A stretch of 64,000 bases of DNA, from assembly GCF_028368935.1 (NCBI RefSeq), contig NZ_JAQNDK010000003.1, positions 868,001 to 932,000 of the forward strand. Direction: 5' to 3'. The stretch is from Sorangium aterium. GTDB taxonomy: Bacteria > Myxococcota_A > Polyangia > Polyangiales > Polyangiaceae. Made by a program: the position numbers and the translations under genes. Position 1 is the first letter of the stretch, and every line of letters starts with the position of its first letter. The notes beneath the pieces are model-generated. The model was not told the DNA's origin. It saw only the letters and a list, made by a program, of their open reading frames with translations, and made no database searches. Positions 1 through 8,321 of the stretch are shown here, piece by piece.

Positions 1-1
1 G

Positions 2-1276
2 GTCACGGTGATCCGCTCGACGGCCGGCGCGGTCCGGGTCGGCGCGCGCCTCGCGTTCGGCCCGCCGTGCGCGCTCGCGCACCCGGTGACCGATCCGGCC
101 GCGCGCTCCGCGATCGAGGCCGCGGCGCGGGGGCCGGCCGGCGTCGTGGAGCTCGACGGGCTCGGGATCACCGTGCTCGTCGAGAAGATCGCGCCGTCGC
201 CGCAGCTCTTCGTGCTCGGGGGCGGTCACGACGCGGTGTCCATCGTCGCGCTCGCGACGTCGGTCGGGTTCCGGGTCACGGTCGCCGGTCCCACGATCCG
301 GCAGGCGTCCCGGTTCCGCGCCGCGGATCGCGTCGTCTCGACCGGCGGCGCGGCGGATCGTCTCCGCGCGCTCATCGACGCCGCGGCCGAGCCGTACGTC
401 GTGATCATGCACCATCAGCTCACGCCGGATCGCGACGCGCTCGCGGTCGCCCTCGCGTCGCGCGCCCGCTACATCGGCGTGCTCGGGCCCGCGCGCCGCA
501 CGCGCGATCTGCTCGCCGAGATCGGCCACCCCGGCGACGATCCGCGGATCCACGCGCCGATAGGGCTCGATCTCGGCGCCGAGACGCCCGAGCAGATCGC
601 GCTCTCGATCGTGGGCGAGCTCCAGGCCGTCGCGCGCCGGGCGCAGGGGGGAAAGCTCCGCGCCCGCGCCCGACCTCTGCATGCGCGCGTGGCGCTGGTC
701 GTGCTCGCCGCCGGCGGCTCACGTCGACTCGGTCGCCCCAAGCAGCTCGTCGAGCTCGACGGAGCGCCGCTGGTCCGGCGCGTGGCGACCACGTGCGTCG
801 AGGCCCGATCCGGACCGGTCGGCGTCGTGCTCGGCGCCAACGCCGGCGCGGTCGCGCGCGCGCTCGGCGATCTGGAGGTCGCGCACATCGCGAACGATGG
901 GTGGGAAGAGGGCATCGCCTCCTCGGTCCGCGCCGCGGTCCGGTGGGCGGAGGCCTCGAAGGCCGACGCGCTCTTGCTCGCGCTCGCGGACCAGCCCCTG
1001 CTCACGGTCGAGCACCTCACCGCGCTGCGGCAGGCCTGGCTCTCGGGCGCGCCGATCGCCGCGTCGCGGTTCAGCGGCGTCGTGGGCGCGCCGGCGGTGT
1101 TCGATCGATCTCGCTGGGACGCGCTCTCGCGCCTCCAGGGCGACCAGGGCGCCGGCCGCCTTCTGCGCGCCGAGGATGTCGCGGCGATCGACTGGGCGGG
1201 CGGGGCGATCGACGTCGATACGGCGGACGACGTGCGCGCGCTCGGGGGCCACGCGCCGGCGAATCCGCCGGGTTGA
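2..1276 (+). CDS. XdhC-like Rossmann / MobA-like nucleotidyltransferase fusion, 5' partial
   Basis: The first base of the window is already inside this gene, so its start is missing. The N-terminal part matches the XdhC/CoxI family, which serves molybdenum-cofactor insertion into xanthine or CO dehydrogenases. It ends the first XdhC subdomain and carries the Rossmann motif LFVLGGGHDA near residue 70. From about residue 230 a second domain begins with LVVLAAGGSRRLGRPKQL, the nucleotide-binding signature of MobA/MocA-like NTP transferases, with a DQP motif further on. MocA-type enzymes cytidylate molybdopterin, so a fused maturase plus cofactor-editing enzyme is the likely role (family knowledge). 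No molybdoenzyme gene is visible here. The stop codon directly abuts the stop of the convergent downstream gene. Confidence 0.88.
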   Translation, partial: VTVIRSTAGAVRVGARLAFGPPCALAHPVTDPAARSAIEAAARGPAGVVELDGLGITVLVEKIAPSPQLFVLGGGHDAVSIVALATSVGFRVTVAGPTIRQASRFRAADRVVSTGGAADRLRALIDAAAEPYVVIMHHQLTPDRDALAVALASRARYIGVLGPARRTRDLLAEIGHPGDDPRIHAPIGLDLGAETPEQIALSIVGELQAVARRAQGGKLRARARPLHARVALVVLAAGGSRRLGRPKQLVELDGAPLVRRVATTCVEARSGPVGVVLGANAGAVARALGDLEVAHIANDGWEEGIASSVRAAVRWAEASKADALLLALADQPLLTVEHLTALRQAWLSGAPIAASRFSGVVGAPAVFDRSRWDALSRLQGDQGAGRLLRAEDVAAIDWAGGAIDVDTADDVRALGGHAPANPPG

Positions 1277-2056
1277 TCACCAGCAGCTGTAGTCGTAAAC
1301 CGTGTGCAACGTCTCCCCGGTACGCTCGACCAGCAGATCGCCGTCGAAGACGTAGGTAAAGGCCGGGATCGATGGGCTAGGCGTGCCGTCGAGCGGGCTC
1401 ACCCCCTGCTCCCGGCGGACGAGACGACAACCATCGTAGACGATCTCCGTCGTGATGGTCGGCAGATCATCCGTGAAGCGGTCGAACGTCAGCTGAGCGG
1501 GGCGCCCCTGGTCATCGTGATCGTATCGGACGAAGTAATCGTCGTTGCCGAAGGTGATCGCCCGCGCGTCGTCGTCGTAGTCGATTTCCAGGACACGGGT
1601 GTCGGCCGCGCCGGTCCGGGTCATGCGGATCATTCGACCGCCCTCGTAGTCGAAGGTGTGTGTATGGGTATCGCTGCCCCGCGTCTCGATCGCTCCGATG
1701 ACATGCTGGCCGTCGTATTCGTAGACGATCGACGTCTCGAGTCCCGTGTCCAGCTCCGTGTCCGTCTGGGCGCACGGTCCGGGATGAGGCCCATACATCC
1801 ACGGACCGAGCTCCGGCATGGGGACGCGGCCAGCGAGCTCTGGACAGCCCGTCGCGCCGGCGCCGCCGCCTCCATCACCTGACCCGCCCGTGCCGCTCGA
1901 GCCTGTCGAGGCCGCCGAGCCTGAAGCGCCGGCGCCCCCGCTCCCCGATGTCGACGTGGACGTCCCGTCGGAGGCCTCGTCGTCACCGCAAGCCACGAGC
2001 GCGAGCAGGCACATCGTGGCCACGTATCCGCACGTTCTGAAGACAAATCGATGCAT
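1277..2056 (-). CDS. Lipoprotein with YD/RHS-like beta repeats
   Basis: A 259-aa predicted lipoprotein. The signal peptide ends in the lipobox LALVAC with the acylated Cys near residue 23, followed by a Ser/Gly/Thr-rich linker of about 45 residues. The rest alternates short beta-like units such as YEYDGQHVIGAI, FDYEGGRMIRMTR and VRYDHDDQGRP, resembling the YD/RHS-type repeats of surface proteins. The start at 2056 is preferred over the in-frame ATG at 2068 because GAGGAGAG lies just upstream of it and would overlap the earlier ATG. No enzymatic motif is visible. The function is unknown; outer-membrane attachment is inferred from the lipobox. Confidence 0.75.
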   Translation of the reverse strand: MHRFVFRTCGYVATMCLLALVACGDDEASDGTSTSTSGSGGAGASGSAASTGSSGTGGSGDGGGGAGATGCPELAGRVPMPELGPWMYGPHPGPCAQTDTELDTGLETSIVYEYDGQHVIGAIETRGSDTHTHTFDYEGGRMIRMTRTGAADTRVLEIDYDDDARAITFGNDDYFVRYDHDDQGRPAQLTFDRFTDDLPTITTEIVYDGCRLVRREQGVSPLDGTPSPSIPAFTYVFDGDLLVERTGETLHTVYDYSCW

Positions 2057-2520
2057 CTCTCTCCTCATCCGTCAACCTGGGTCGGGTCGCCGGGCCGTCG
2101 CGCCCCGGTCATGGGAATGTCAACCTGGGGCGCGTTCCTCAGACATCCTGGTACGCGACCGTGATACCGGATATTCGACCTTGGCCCTCAAGCATCATGA
2201 GGTCACGCTGAGTTGGCGGCGCGCAGTGAACGCGAGCTCCTTCAGGATGCTGTGAGCGCAAGCGCCGTTCATCGCCTCCAGCGCCGCCGAGCATTGTGCG
2301 CAGCGGACCCAGCGGACACCCGAGCGTACCTATCCGCGGTCGTCCTGGCAACATGCGATCCGGCCGAGCGCTGATCCTCGATGACGATGCGAGCGGGTCA
2401 ACGCCTGTTCCACGTGATCGAGGCAGCTCTACCGGCCGCGGAGACAGCGGGTCGACCCGAAGCCCGATCGAGCGCGGCGCCGGTTGACGTCCCGCGCCGG
2501 TTCGCAGTAAGTGGCGTCCC
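2057..2520. other. Intergenic region, no gene recognised
   Basis: This stretch separates two divergent lipoprotein genes. Open frames in it have no recognisable motifs or good ribosome sites. It should carry both promoters, but I see no convincing -35/-10 pair. Confidence 0.5.
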
Positions 2521-3090
2521 ATGCATAGAGCCCTCGCCATGGTCGCGCTGCCGCTCCTTGTCCTCGCGTGCGCGCCCGCGACGCCCCAGCCCGTCGCGCC
2601 GGCGGCGCCAGCGCCGGCCAGCGCGGCGGCGGCGCCTGACGCCCGCGAGCAGCAGGCGCTGGGAGAGCAGCTCGTCGCCGCCTTCAACGACGCCTGGAAC
2701 CGGCACGACATGGATGCGTTCGCCGCGCTTCAAGCGGAGGACGCCGATTTCGTGAACATCTTCGGGATGTGGTGGCATGGGCGGGAGGAGATCCGTGCGA
2801 ATCACGTCGGCATTCACAAGACCGTCTTTGCAAAGAGCCGCCTCGCCAGCGTGCGTGTCGAGACACGCTTCGTCACGCCGGAGCTCGCTGTCGTCCGCTG
2901 GGCATGGGAGCTGACGGGCGTCGTCACCCCGGATGGCCAGCCCGTGCCCGACATGCAGGGCATCCTTGTGCACGTGGCGCGGCGCACGGGGGACCGGCTC
3001 CAGATCGTGACGACGCAGAACACGCAGGCCACCGCCGACGCGTTCCGCGCGGTGCGCAGCATGGATGCCCCGGCCCGACCCGCGCAGTAG
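2521..3090 (+). CDS. SnoaL/DUF4440-like (SgcJ/EcaC family) lipoprotein
   Basis: A 189-aa protein with a signal peptide ending in the lipobox LVLACA, an Ala/Pro linker, and then one SnoaL-like cone domain from about residue 45 (LVAAFNDAWNRHDMDAFAAL, then DADFVNIFGMWWHGREEI). This is the standard arrangement of the DUF4440/SgcJ-EcaC family. Members are small ligand-binding or isomerase-like domains and mostly have no assigned substrate. The lipobox implies membrane anchoring. It is a single gene with no obvious operon partner; the gene downstream is convergent. The family call is strong, the biochemical role unknown. Confidence 0.8.
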   Translation: MHRALAMVALPLLVLACAPATPQPVAPAAPAPASAAAAPDAREQQALGEQLVAAFNDAWNRHDMDAFAALQAEDADFVNIFGMWWHGREEIRANHVGIHKTVFAKSRLASVRVETRFVTPELAVVRWAWELTGVVTPDGQPVPDMQGILVHVARRTGDRLQIVTTQNTQATADAFRAVRSMDAPARPAQ

Positions 3091-3123
3091 CCGCCCCCGG
3101 GCGCGTCCGGCCTGCGAACGCTC

Positions 3124-4368
3124 CTACCGCACCAGCGCCGGCGCGCTCAGCGCGGCCGCGTCCGTCATCCCGGCCTGGACGCGCGCGTAGATGCCGCACG
3201 CCTCGCCGGCGATTAGATAGATGCCGTAGTTGACCGACTCGCGCCGCGCGTTCTCCAGGGCGGCGAAGTACCGCTGCGCGATCCACCGCCCCTCCCGGGC
3301 CTTGGCCAGGGACGCGCGCCAGACGTCGTCGGGGGTGTGGCGCCCGAGGATCACCTCTTCTCCTTCGGCGCCGTAATCGCTCTTCAGGACCCACTCCTCG
3401 CGCTGCGCGAGGAGCAGCTCGGGGTGCACCGTCTCCAGCCGCGACGTCACCGGGACGTGACGCTGGATCACCGACTGCGCGTGCGGCGAGAAGCGATGGA
3501 GGTGCTCCCACATGAACGCCATCGAGCGCTTGTTCTGCGGCAGCACGGCGCCGAGCGGGTTCAGGATCGCCGCGCGCCCGTCGGCCGCGGCGGACAGCAC
3601 GGCGCCGAGCGGGCCGGCGAGCGGCTCGGCGTCGGGGATCCGCTCGTCGGTCCACACGCTCGAGCGCTCTCCCCACCAATCCGTCTTGTAATGGCGCAGC
3701 AGGACCGAGAAGGGGGCGTCGAAGAGCGACAGGCCGCGATCGTCGTGGCCGAGGTTGTACGGCGAGCCGAGGAGCACGGAATACCCGCGCTCCGTGAGCC
3801 AGCGCCGGTAGAGGCGGATGACCGAGAGGTCCTCGGTGAACTCCGTAGGATAAACGAGGCCGAGGCGCCGCGTCGCGGCCTCGCCGAGGAGCGCGCGGGC
3901 GACCTCGTCCACCATCGCGCAGAACCGGGCGCCGAGCTCGCCGTTGGGGTCGCGCGCGCCCGGGTGATCCGGGGCCGCGAGCGCGCTCAGCACGACCGCC
4001 TCCGCCTCGCCCGTCGGCGTGTCGCAGTTCAGCTCGGCGATCGCGGGGCCCTCGTCCGTCAGGAAGACGTCGGCGCGCGCGATGCCGTGCCACAGCGGCT
4101 GTGACGAGAGCCACATCGCCTTCTGGCAGGGCGTCAGACAGAAGAAGTCGTCGAGCAGCGACGGCTCGTCCGCGACGATCAGGCAAAGCTCGTTGTAGAC
4201 CGCCGCGACCTCCTCGGCGGCGCGGTACAGGGCGCGCTGCTCGGCGGCGGTGACGAACACCGGCTCCTCGCGGAAGCGCGGGGCCCCGTCGAACCAGGGG
4301 TCGGTGATGAGGCCCGTGTCGACGATCTTCGCGGCGAAGGCGTCGTAGGCGCGGTCAGCGGAGGTCAT
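3124..4368 (-). CDS. Glutathionylspermidine-synthase-like ATP-grasp ligase
   Basis: A 414-aa protein of the GSP_synth (circularly permuted ATP-grasp) family. Visible family segments are the N-terminal ALYRAAEEVAAVYNEL, FLTDEGPAIAELNCDTPTGE (start of the fold and probable metal/ATP region), NPLGAVLPQNKRSMAFMWE, and the late WVLKSDYGAEGEEVILGR, the usual ATP-grasp lysine/glycine-rich stretch. No N-terminal amidase domain is present, so this is the synthetase-only form, like E. coli YjfC, whose substrate is not established. It follows the DUF350 gene with a 4-bp overlap, so the two are translated together. The ligation target is unknown. Confidence 0.85.
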   Translation of the reverse strand: MTSADRAYDAFAAKIVDTGLITDPWFDGAPRFREEPVFVTAAEQRALYRAAEEVAAVYNELCLIVADEPSLLDDFFCLTPCQKAMWLSSQPLWHGIARADVFLTDEGPAIAELNCDTPTGEAEAVVLSALAAPDHPGARDPNGELGARFCAMVDEVARALLGEAATRRLGLVYPTEFTEDLSVIRLYRRWLTERGYSVLLGSPYNLGHDDRGLSLFDAPFSVLLRHYKTDWWGERSSVWTDERIPDAEPLAGPLGAVLSAAADGRAAILNPLGAVLPQNKRSMAFMWEHLHRFSPHAQSVIQRHVPVTSRLETVHPELLLAQREEWVLKSDYGAEGEEVILGRHTPDDVWRASLAKAREGRWIAQRYFAALENARRESVNYGIYLIAGEACGIYARVQAGMTDAAALSAPALVR

Positions 4369-5216
4369 AGGAGGCGCGCGATGGCGATCGAGGTCGCGAG
4401 GTAGGTCGCCGCCTCGAGCGCGCCGAGCCCCTCGTTGCGGTCGGCCGCGATGCCCGCGTCGAGGCGGCCGCCGCGCAGCGCGAGCGGCGCGCCGAGCAGC
4501 ACGCTCTGCACGAGGAGCTGCCGCACAGGGTAGAGGGCGAACAGATAGAGCAGCACGCCGCCATAGCCCTTCAGCGAGATGAAGAGACCCTCGAAGTCGC
4601 CCTCGAGCGCCCGCGCGATGATGATGGCCACGGCGATCGAGGCGCCGGCGTAGCTCAGCGCGGCGGCGAGGTTCTCTCCCTGGATCTGCTCGGCGTCATC
4701 GTACGTGGTGAGCGCCCGGAAGAGCGAGATGAACACGTGCAGCGTGATCTGCGCGAGGAGGAAGAAGCCGAGGGAGATCGCGAGATCGCCGAGATCCTTG
4801 CCCGCGATCGCGCGCGAGGTGATGAGCCCGGTCGCCACGTAGTGCGCGCCCGCCGCGAGCCCCGCGGCCGCGTTGCCGCGCTCGATCTCGGCCGGGAGCC
4901 GCGCCCTGAGCAGAAGGCGGATCCCGAGGTGGCCGGTCGCGAGCACGAGGAGCAAGCCTACCACGGCGAACGCGCTCACCCAGAGGAGGTCGCGCGCGAA
5001 GCCCTCGCCCTCGAGGCAGTTCTTCACGGCGTTGGCGGCGACGAGGAACACCGCGAGGACCTGGCCCACCGTGAGCAGCCGGCGGGCGGCGTTGCTCTCG
5101 GTGAGATCGCGGGCGACCGTGTGCGCCGGTGAGAAGACCCTCTGCCCGATGCGCAGCAGGGCGAGCAGAGCGAGCGTGGTGCCCAGCCCGAACCCCATGA
5201 CGTAGGACAGATCCAT
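4365..5216 (-). CDS. DUF350 integral membrane protein
   Basis: A 283-aa polytopic protein with repeated hydrophobic segments and the paired four-helix layout of DUF350. It has two similar halves, each with a 'glutamate-rich loop then helix' pattern, such as GKDLGDLAISLGFFLLAQI. DUF350 genes commonly sit beside the GSP-synthase-like ATP-grasp gene, as in the E. coli yjf operon (yjfL with yjfC), and the 4-bp overlap with the downstream gene here fits that. I chose the ATG at 5216; an in-frame GTG at 5225 is the alternative. The role may be envelope or membrane-stress related, but this is not demonstrated for the family. Confidence 0.82.
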   Translation of the reverse strand: MDLSYVMGFGLGTTLALLALLRIGQRVFSPAHTVARDLTESNAARRLLTVGQVLAVFLVAANAVKNCLEGEGFARDLLWVSAFAVVGLLLVLATGHLGIRLLLRARLPAEIERGNAAAGLAAGAHYVATGLITSRAIAGKDLGDLAISLGFFLLAQITLHVFISLFRALTTYDDAEQIQGENLAAALSYAGASIAVAIIIARALEGDFEGLFISLKGYGGVLLYLFALYPVRQLLVQSVLLGAPLALRGGRLDAGIAADRNEGLGALEAATYLATSIAIARLL

Positions 5217-5376
5217 GGGACGCACGCTACAGAACGCGCCGCGCCCTCACAAGCCCAAGGTCTCGCGTCACGCCGCCGCGATGCGCAGTCGGCTTTCGGG
5301 CTTTTGCGGGGCGCCGTGCGCTTTGTGATATGGGTAGGCCTGCGGGGCGGTGACGCCCGGCTCCGGCGGCGGACCC

Positions 5377-6282
5377 ATGGTCGAACCTCCTTGTGACTCC
5401 GGCATCCAGGGCATCTTCGCGCGACCCTATATCGATCTCGAGCCGTACCTCGACCTCGCCCCGCTCGACGAGATCCACGAGGAGATCTGCCTCGGGCTCA
5501 CGCAGGTGCCGATCGATTACACCGGCGGCAGCCACCGCACGATGGGCATCATGCCGCCGTCGCGCCTTGGCGAGGCGTTCGCCGACTACGGCGAGGTGAT
5601 CCGCGGCCTCGGCGACGAGGAGTTCGCCACGTTCCAGCGCCTCTCGGACGACCCAGCGTCGATCGATCGTTCCGCGCGCGCCGCGCTCGAGTTCGGTGAG
5701 GAGCGTGAGATCCCGCTCTCGCGGCGGCAGATGCTGTGGCTCAAGTTCCGCCATGGGGTGTACTTCCCCTGGAAGGTCTATGTCGAGCTCATCCCGAACC
5801 GAACCTGGAGCGACAAGAGCCGGAGTGAAGGCAAGGACTTCACCCGGCTGGCGCGATCGTTCTTCCCGAGGACGATCGCCTACGTGAAGCGCCTGCCGTT
5901 CTCGTCGATAGGGCGCTGCAACATCATGGGTCTCGAGGCCAACGACCACGGCACGGTGCACCACGACGGGGAGGGGAGAGCGCCGGACAGCGAGCCCGAC
6001 CACTTCATCACGCTCTGTCCCGCGGGCAACAAGCGGCTGTTCCTGTGGGACGAGCGGGCGCGGCGGAAGACGGCGGTCGCCGGCCGGGCCTACTGGTTCA
6101 ACGATCACGATTACCACGGCGTCGAGGCGGACCCGTACTTCAGGTACTCGGTGCGCGTCGACGGCACCTTCACGCCGGAGTTCATCGAGGCGCTCCGGCG
6201 CGACCACGCCAGGGCGGCAGGGGCCGCGCCAACGGCGCCGACCGGGCGTGCGCCGCAGGGCGCCGGGGAGGCCGCCGCGTGA
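5377..6282 (+). CDS. 2-oxoglutarate/Fe(II) oxygenase-like protein
   Basis: A 301-aa protein (316 residues shorter families exist; no N-terminal signal). A cupin-type double-stranded beta-helix is suggested by GTVHHDGEG near residue 195, an H-x-D-like metal pair. A distal histidine follows in NDHDYHGVEADPYF, and then RYSVRVDG, where the arginine would bind 2-oxoglutarate. This resembles aspartyl/asparaginyl hydroxylase-like or cupin-like dioxygenases; the substrate is unknown. The ATG at 5377 is used; an in-frame GTG at 5350 would add nine residues. The stop overlaps the GTG of the next gene (GTGA), so the genes form an operon. It is divergent from the DUF350/ATP-grasp pair. Confidence 0.68.
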   Translation: MVEPPCDSGIQGIFARPYIDLEPYLDLAPLDEIHEEICLGLTQVPIDYTGGSHRTMGIMPPSRLGEAFADYGEVIRGLGDEEFATFQRLSDDPASIDRSARAALEFGEEREIPLSRRQMLWLKFRHGVYFPWKVYVELIPNRTWSDKSRSEGKDFTRLARSFFPRTIAYVKRLPFSSIGRCNIMGLEANDHGTVHHDGEGRAPDSEPDHFITLCPAGNKRLFLWDERARRKTAVAGRAYWFNDHDYHGVEADPYFRYSVRVDGTFTPEFIEALRRDHARAAGAAPTAPTGRAPQGAGEAAA

Positions 6283-7637
6283 GCCGGCTGGACGAGCCGT
6301 TCGAGCGCGCCGAGGTGCTCGACAAGCCCGGGATCGTCGGGGCGCGCTGGTGGCACAAGGGCCTGGCCGACGCGCCGAAGGACGCGTCGCGGCGGAACGC
6401 GATCCTGGCCGCGCTCGGCGCGGTAGGGCTCGTCGGGGTGGCCGCCGCGATCGCCGTGGCCGCCGACGGGTGCTCGGACGACGAGACAGCGGTGCAGAGG
6501 AAGCGGGCGCTCGACATGCAGCGGACGTTCGGCTGGAGCTTCGGCGCCGCGCAGGAGAGCGTGACGTTCGACGGCGAGTCGAAGAAGCCGTTCGACCGCG
6601 CCGCGCTCGCGAGGATGTCCACCGACCTCAGGCCGGCGGACGAGGGCGCGCGCGCCTACTACGTGCCCGCGCTGTTCGAGTCGCCGTCGGCCGTGCCAAC
6701 GCTCGTCGCCGAGGGGGATCCGGCGCCCATCACGCCGCTCGGCGACGTGCTCCGGCCGATCTTCACGCCTGCGATGGACCGCGCCTACCGGAGCGGCAAG
6801 GCGCTCGCGTCGCTGCTCCTCGCCGCCCGGACGGACAGCGGCCTCCGCCGCGACATCGCGGTCATCGTGGATCTCGACGGCCCCGAGTCGGTCGCCTTTG
6901 CCGCCGGCGCGGCGGAGGCGTTCGATCCGGTGTTCACGTTCGACAACTGGCCGCACCCGCGGGGCGTCGTCAAGGCGCACCTGACGCTCGCCGCGGCGGC
7001 GTACTACCAGCCGCTCTTCGCCCGCTCGGTTCCCGGCCCCCGCGCGACGATGTTCGTCCTCGATCGGCAGCGGCTCTCGCCCTATTCGGACGACGCGGCG
7101 CAGTTCGACAACCGGCATGTCGCGAGGCTGCCGTCCGCCGATGCGCTCTGGGACAGGGGAGTTCGCCATGTGCTGGTTATCGTGCCCACGGAGAGGGACA
7201 CGACCGAGTCCGACGACCTCAACGACGACGTCGTTGCGTTCCGGTCGCGCCGCCTCGACGTCGCGTTGATGGCCGCGAGCGTCTTCGCCGCCGACGCGGC
7301 GGAGTCGAAGCCCGCGAACGAGTCCGAGGATTGGCCTCCCTACTACTACGGCGGCCGCGCCGCGTCCCACGGCTGGTTCTGGATGGATTATCCGTGGGGG
7401 CCGCCCCCTCGCCCGGCGCCGGTCGAGCCGAGCGCGCCGAGGCCGGGCAAATCGTACGTGCCGACGCAGCGCGCGACGCCGTTCTCGAGCGGCACCGCGT
7501 CGAGCGGGGTGTCGCCGATCCCGGACGGCTTCGGGACGGTGCCAGTCGTCGTGGCGCTCGGCACCGGCGTGATCCTCGGCGCGGCCCTCAGCCGCAGCGG
7601 CTCGTGGAACCGGGCTTCGGGCGGATACGGAGGCTGA
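6279..7637 (+). CDS. Unknown protein with one transmembrane segment
   Basis: A 452-aa protein starting at the GTG that overlaps the upstream stop by 4 bp. Residues of about 48-70 form one hydrophobic segment (ILAALGAVGLVGVAAAIAVA). A large soluble region follows, probably periplasmic, then a Pro/Ser/Gly-rich tail and a second hydrophobic stretch near the end (VPVVVALGTGVILGAALS) before an RASGGYGG terminus. The middle contains an alpha/beta-looking core (IAVIVDLDGPESVAFAAGA; VLVIVPTERD) without an assignable motif. The Gly/Tyr-ended tail loosely recalls DUF1190 proteins of yjf-type operons, but I cannot confirm homology. It is operon partner of the oxygenase-like gene. Confidence 0.7.
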   Translation: MSRLDEPFERAEVLDKPGIVGARWWHKGLADAPKDASRRNAILAALGAVGLVGVAAAIAVAADGCSDDETAVQRKRALDMQRTFGWSFGAAQESVTFDGESKKPFDRAALARMSTDLRPADEGARAYYVPALFESPSAVPTLVAEGDPAPITPLGDVLRPIFTPAMDRAYRSGKALASLLLAARTDSGLRRDIAVIVDLDGPESVAFAAGAAEAFDPVFTFDNWPHPRGVVKAHLTLAAAAYYQPLFARSVPGPRATMFVLDRQRLSPYSDDAAQFDNRHVARLPSADALWDRGVRHVLVIVPTERDTTESDDLNDDVVAFRSRRLDVALMAASVFAADAAESKPANESEDWPPYYYGGRAASHGWFWMDYPWGPPPRPAPVEPSAPRPGKSYVPTQRATPFSSGTASSGVSPIPDGFGTVPVVVALGTGVILGAALSRSGSWNRASGGYGG

Positions 7638-7639
7638 CC

Positions 7640-8212
7640 GTGGAGCACTCGATCTTCGCGATGGAGGTGTGCGCGCGCATGGACCCCGGGAGCACGCTGC
7701 AGCGCACGCTGCACGAGGCCGTCCAGGTCCAGTTCGAGAAGATGAGCCTGCAATACAAGTGGTACCAGTACCGCCGCGCGCAGATGGCGCTGCTGTCCAA
7801 TCTGCACGCCATCGAGAAGGGGTGCTGGGACTACTTCGACGACGACTCCCGGGCGCTCAACGATTACGGCATGTGGTCCCGCGGCATGATCACGGAGGAG
7901 GGCGCGCGCAAGGGGCCATCGGGGACGCCGGACCCGTACCGCGGCCAGCCCCGCTACCTGACCTTCACGATGGCGTTCCTGCTGATCCAGGGCTCACCCA
8001 CGGATCGGATGCTCCGCACGGTCTGCGACATCCCCAAGGATCGCCTGTGGCGCCGCGACGTGTTTGGCCACATCCTCCAGAACCTCGGTCACGTGAGCTT
8101 CGCCAGCGTCAAATCGGATGTCATCTACCTGATCCCGCGGGACGAGGGGTGGGCGCTGACGGCCGACGATCTGACGGATCCCAAGTTCCATTATCTGCGG
8201 AAGATCGTGTAA
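7640..8212 (+). CDS. Unknown soluble protein, third gene of the oxygenase operon
   Basis: A 190-aa protein beginning at the GTG two bases after the preceding stop. It has no signal peptide and no membrane segment. The composition is that of a folded globular protein rich in aromatic residues (YKWYQYRRAQMALLSNLHAI; CWDYFDDDSRALNDYGMW), ending in a helical and then beta-rich part. No motif I recognise. Its two-base spacing from the upstream gene makes cotranscription near certain. It may act with the oxygenase-like enzyme or the single-pass protein, which is inference from position only. Confidence 0.72.
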   Translation: MEHSIFAMEVCARMDPGSTLQRTLHEAVQVQFEKMSLQYKWYQYRRAQMALLSNLHAIEKGCWDYFDDDSRALNDYGMWSRGMITEEGARKGPSGTPDPYRGQPRYLTFTMAFLLIQGSPTDRMLRTVCDIPKDRLWRRDVFGHILQNLGHVSFASVKSDVIYLIPRDEGWALTADDLTDPKFHYLRKIV

Positions 8213-8321
8213 ACCGAGGGATACCGCGCCGAGGAGGTCCACGAGGCGTTGAAGGGCGAGACGCCCTCCCGCCGGCCGACCCGGCCTTTACACCCCGGTC
8301 CCGCGCGACGATACTCGCCCC

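Noticed and set aside
1274-1279. Directly abutting stop codons of two convergent genes
   Set aside because: Compact, but not unusual enough to suggest function; no terminator hairpin was seen.
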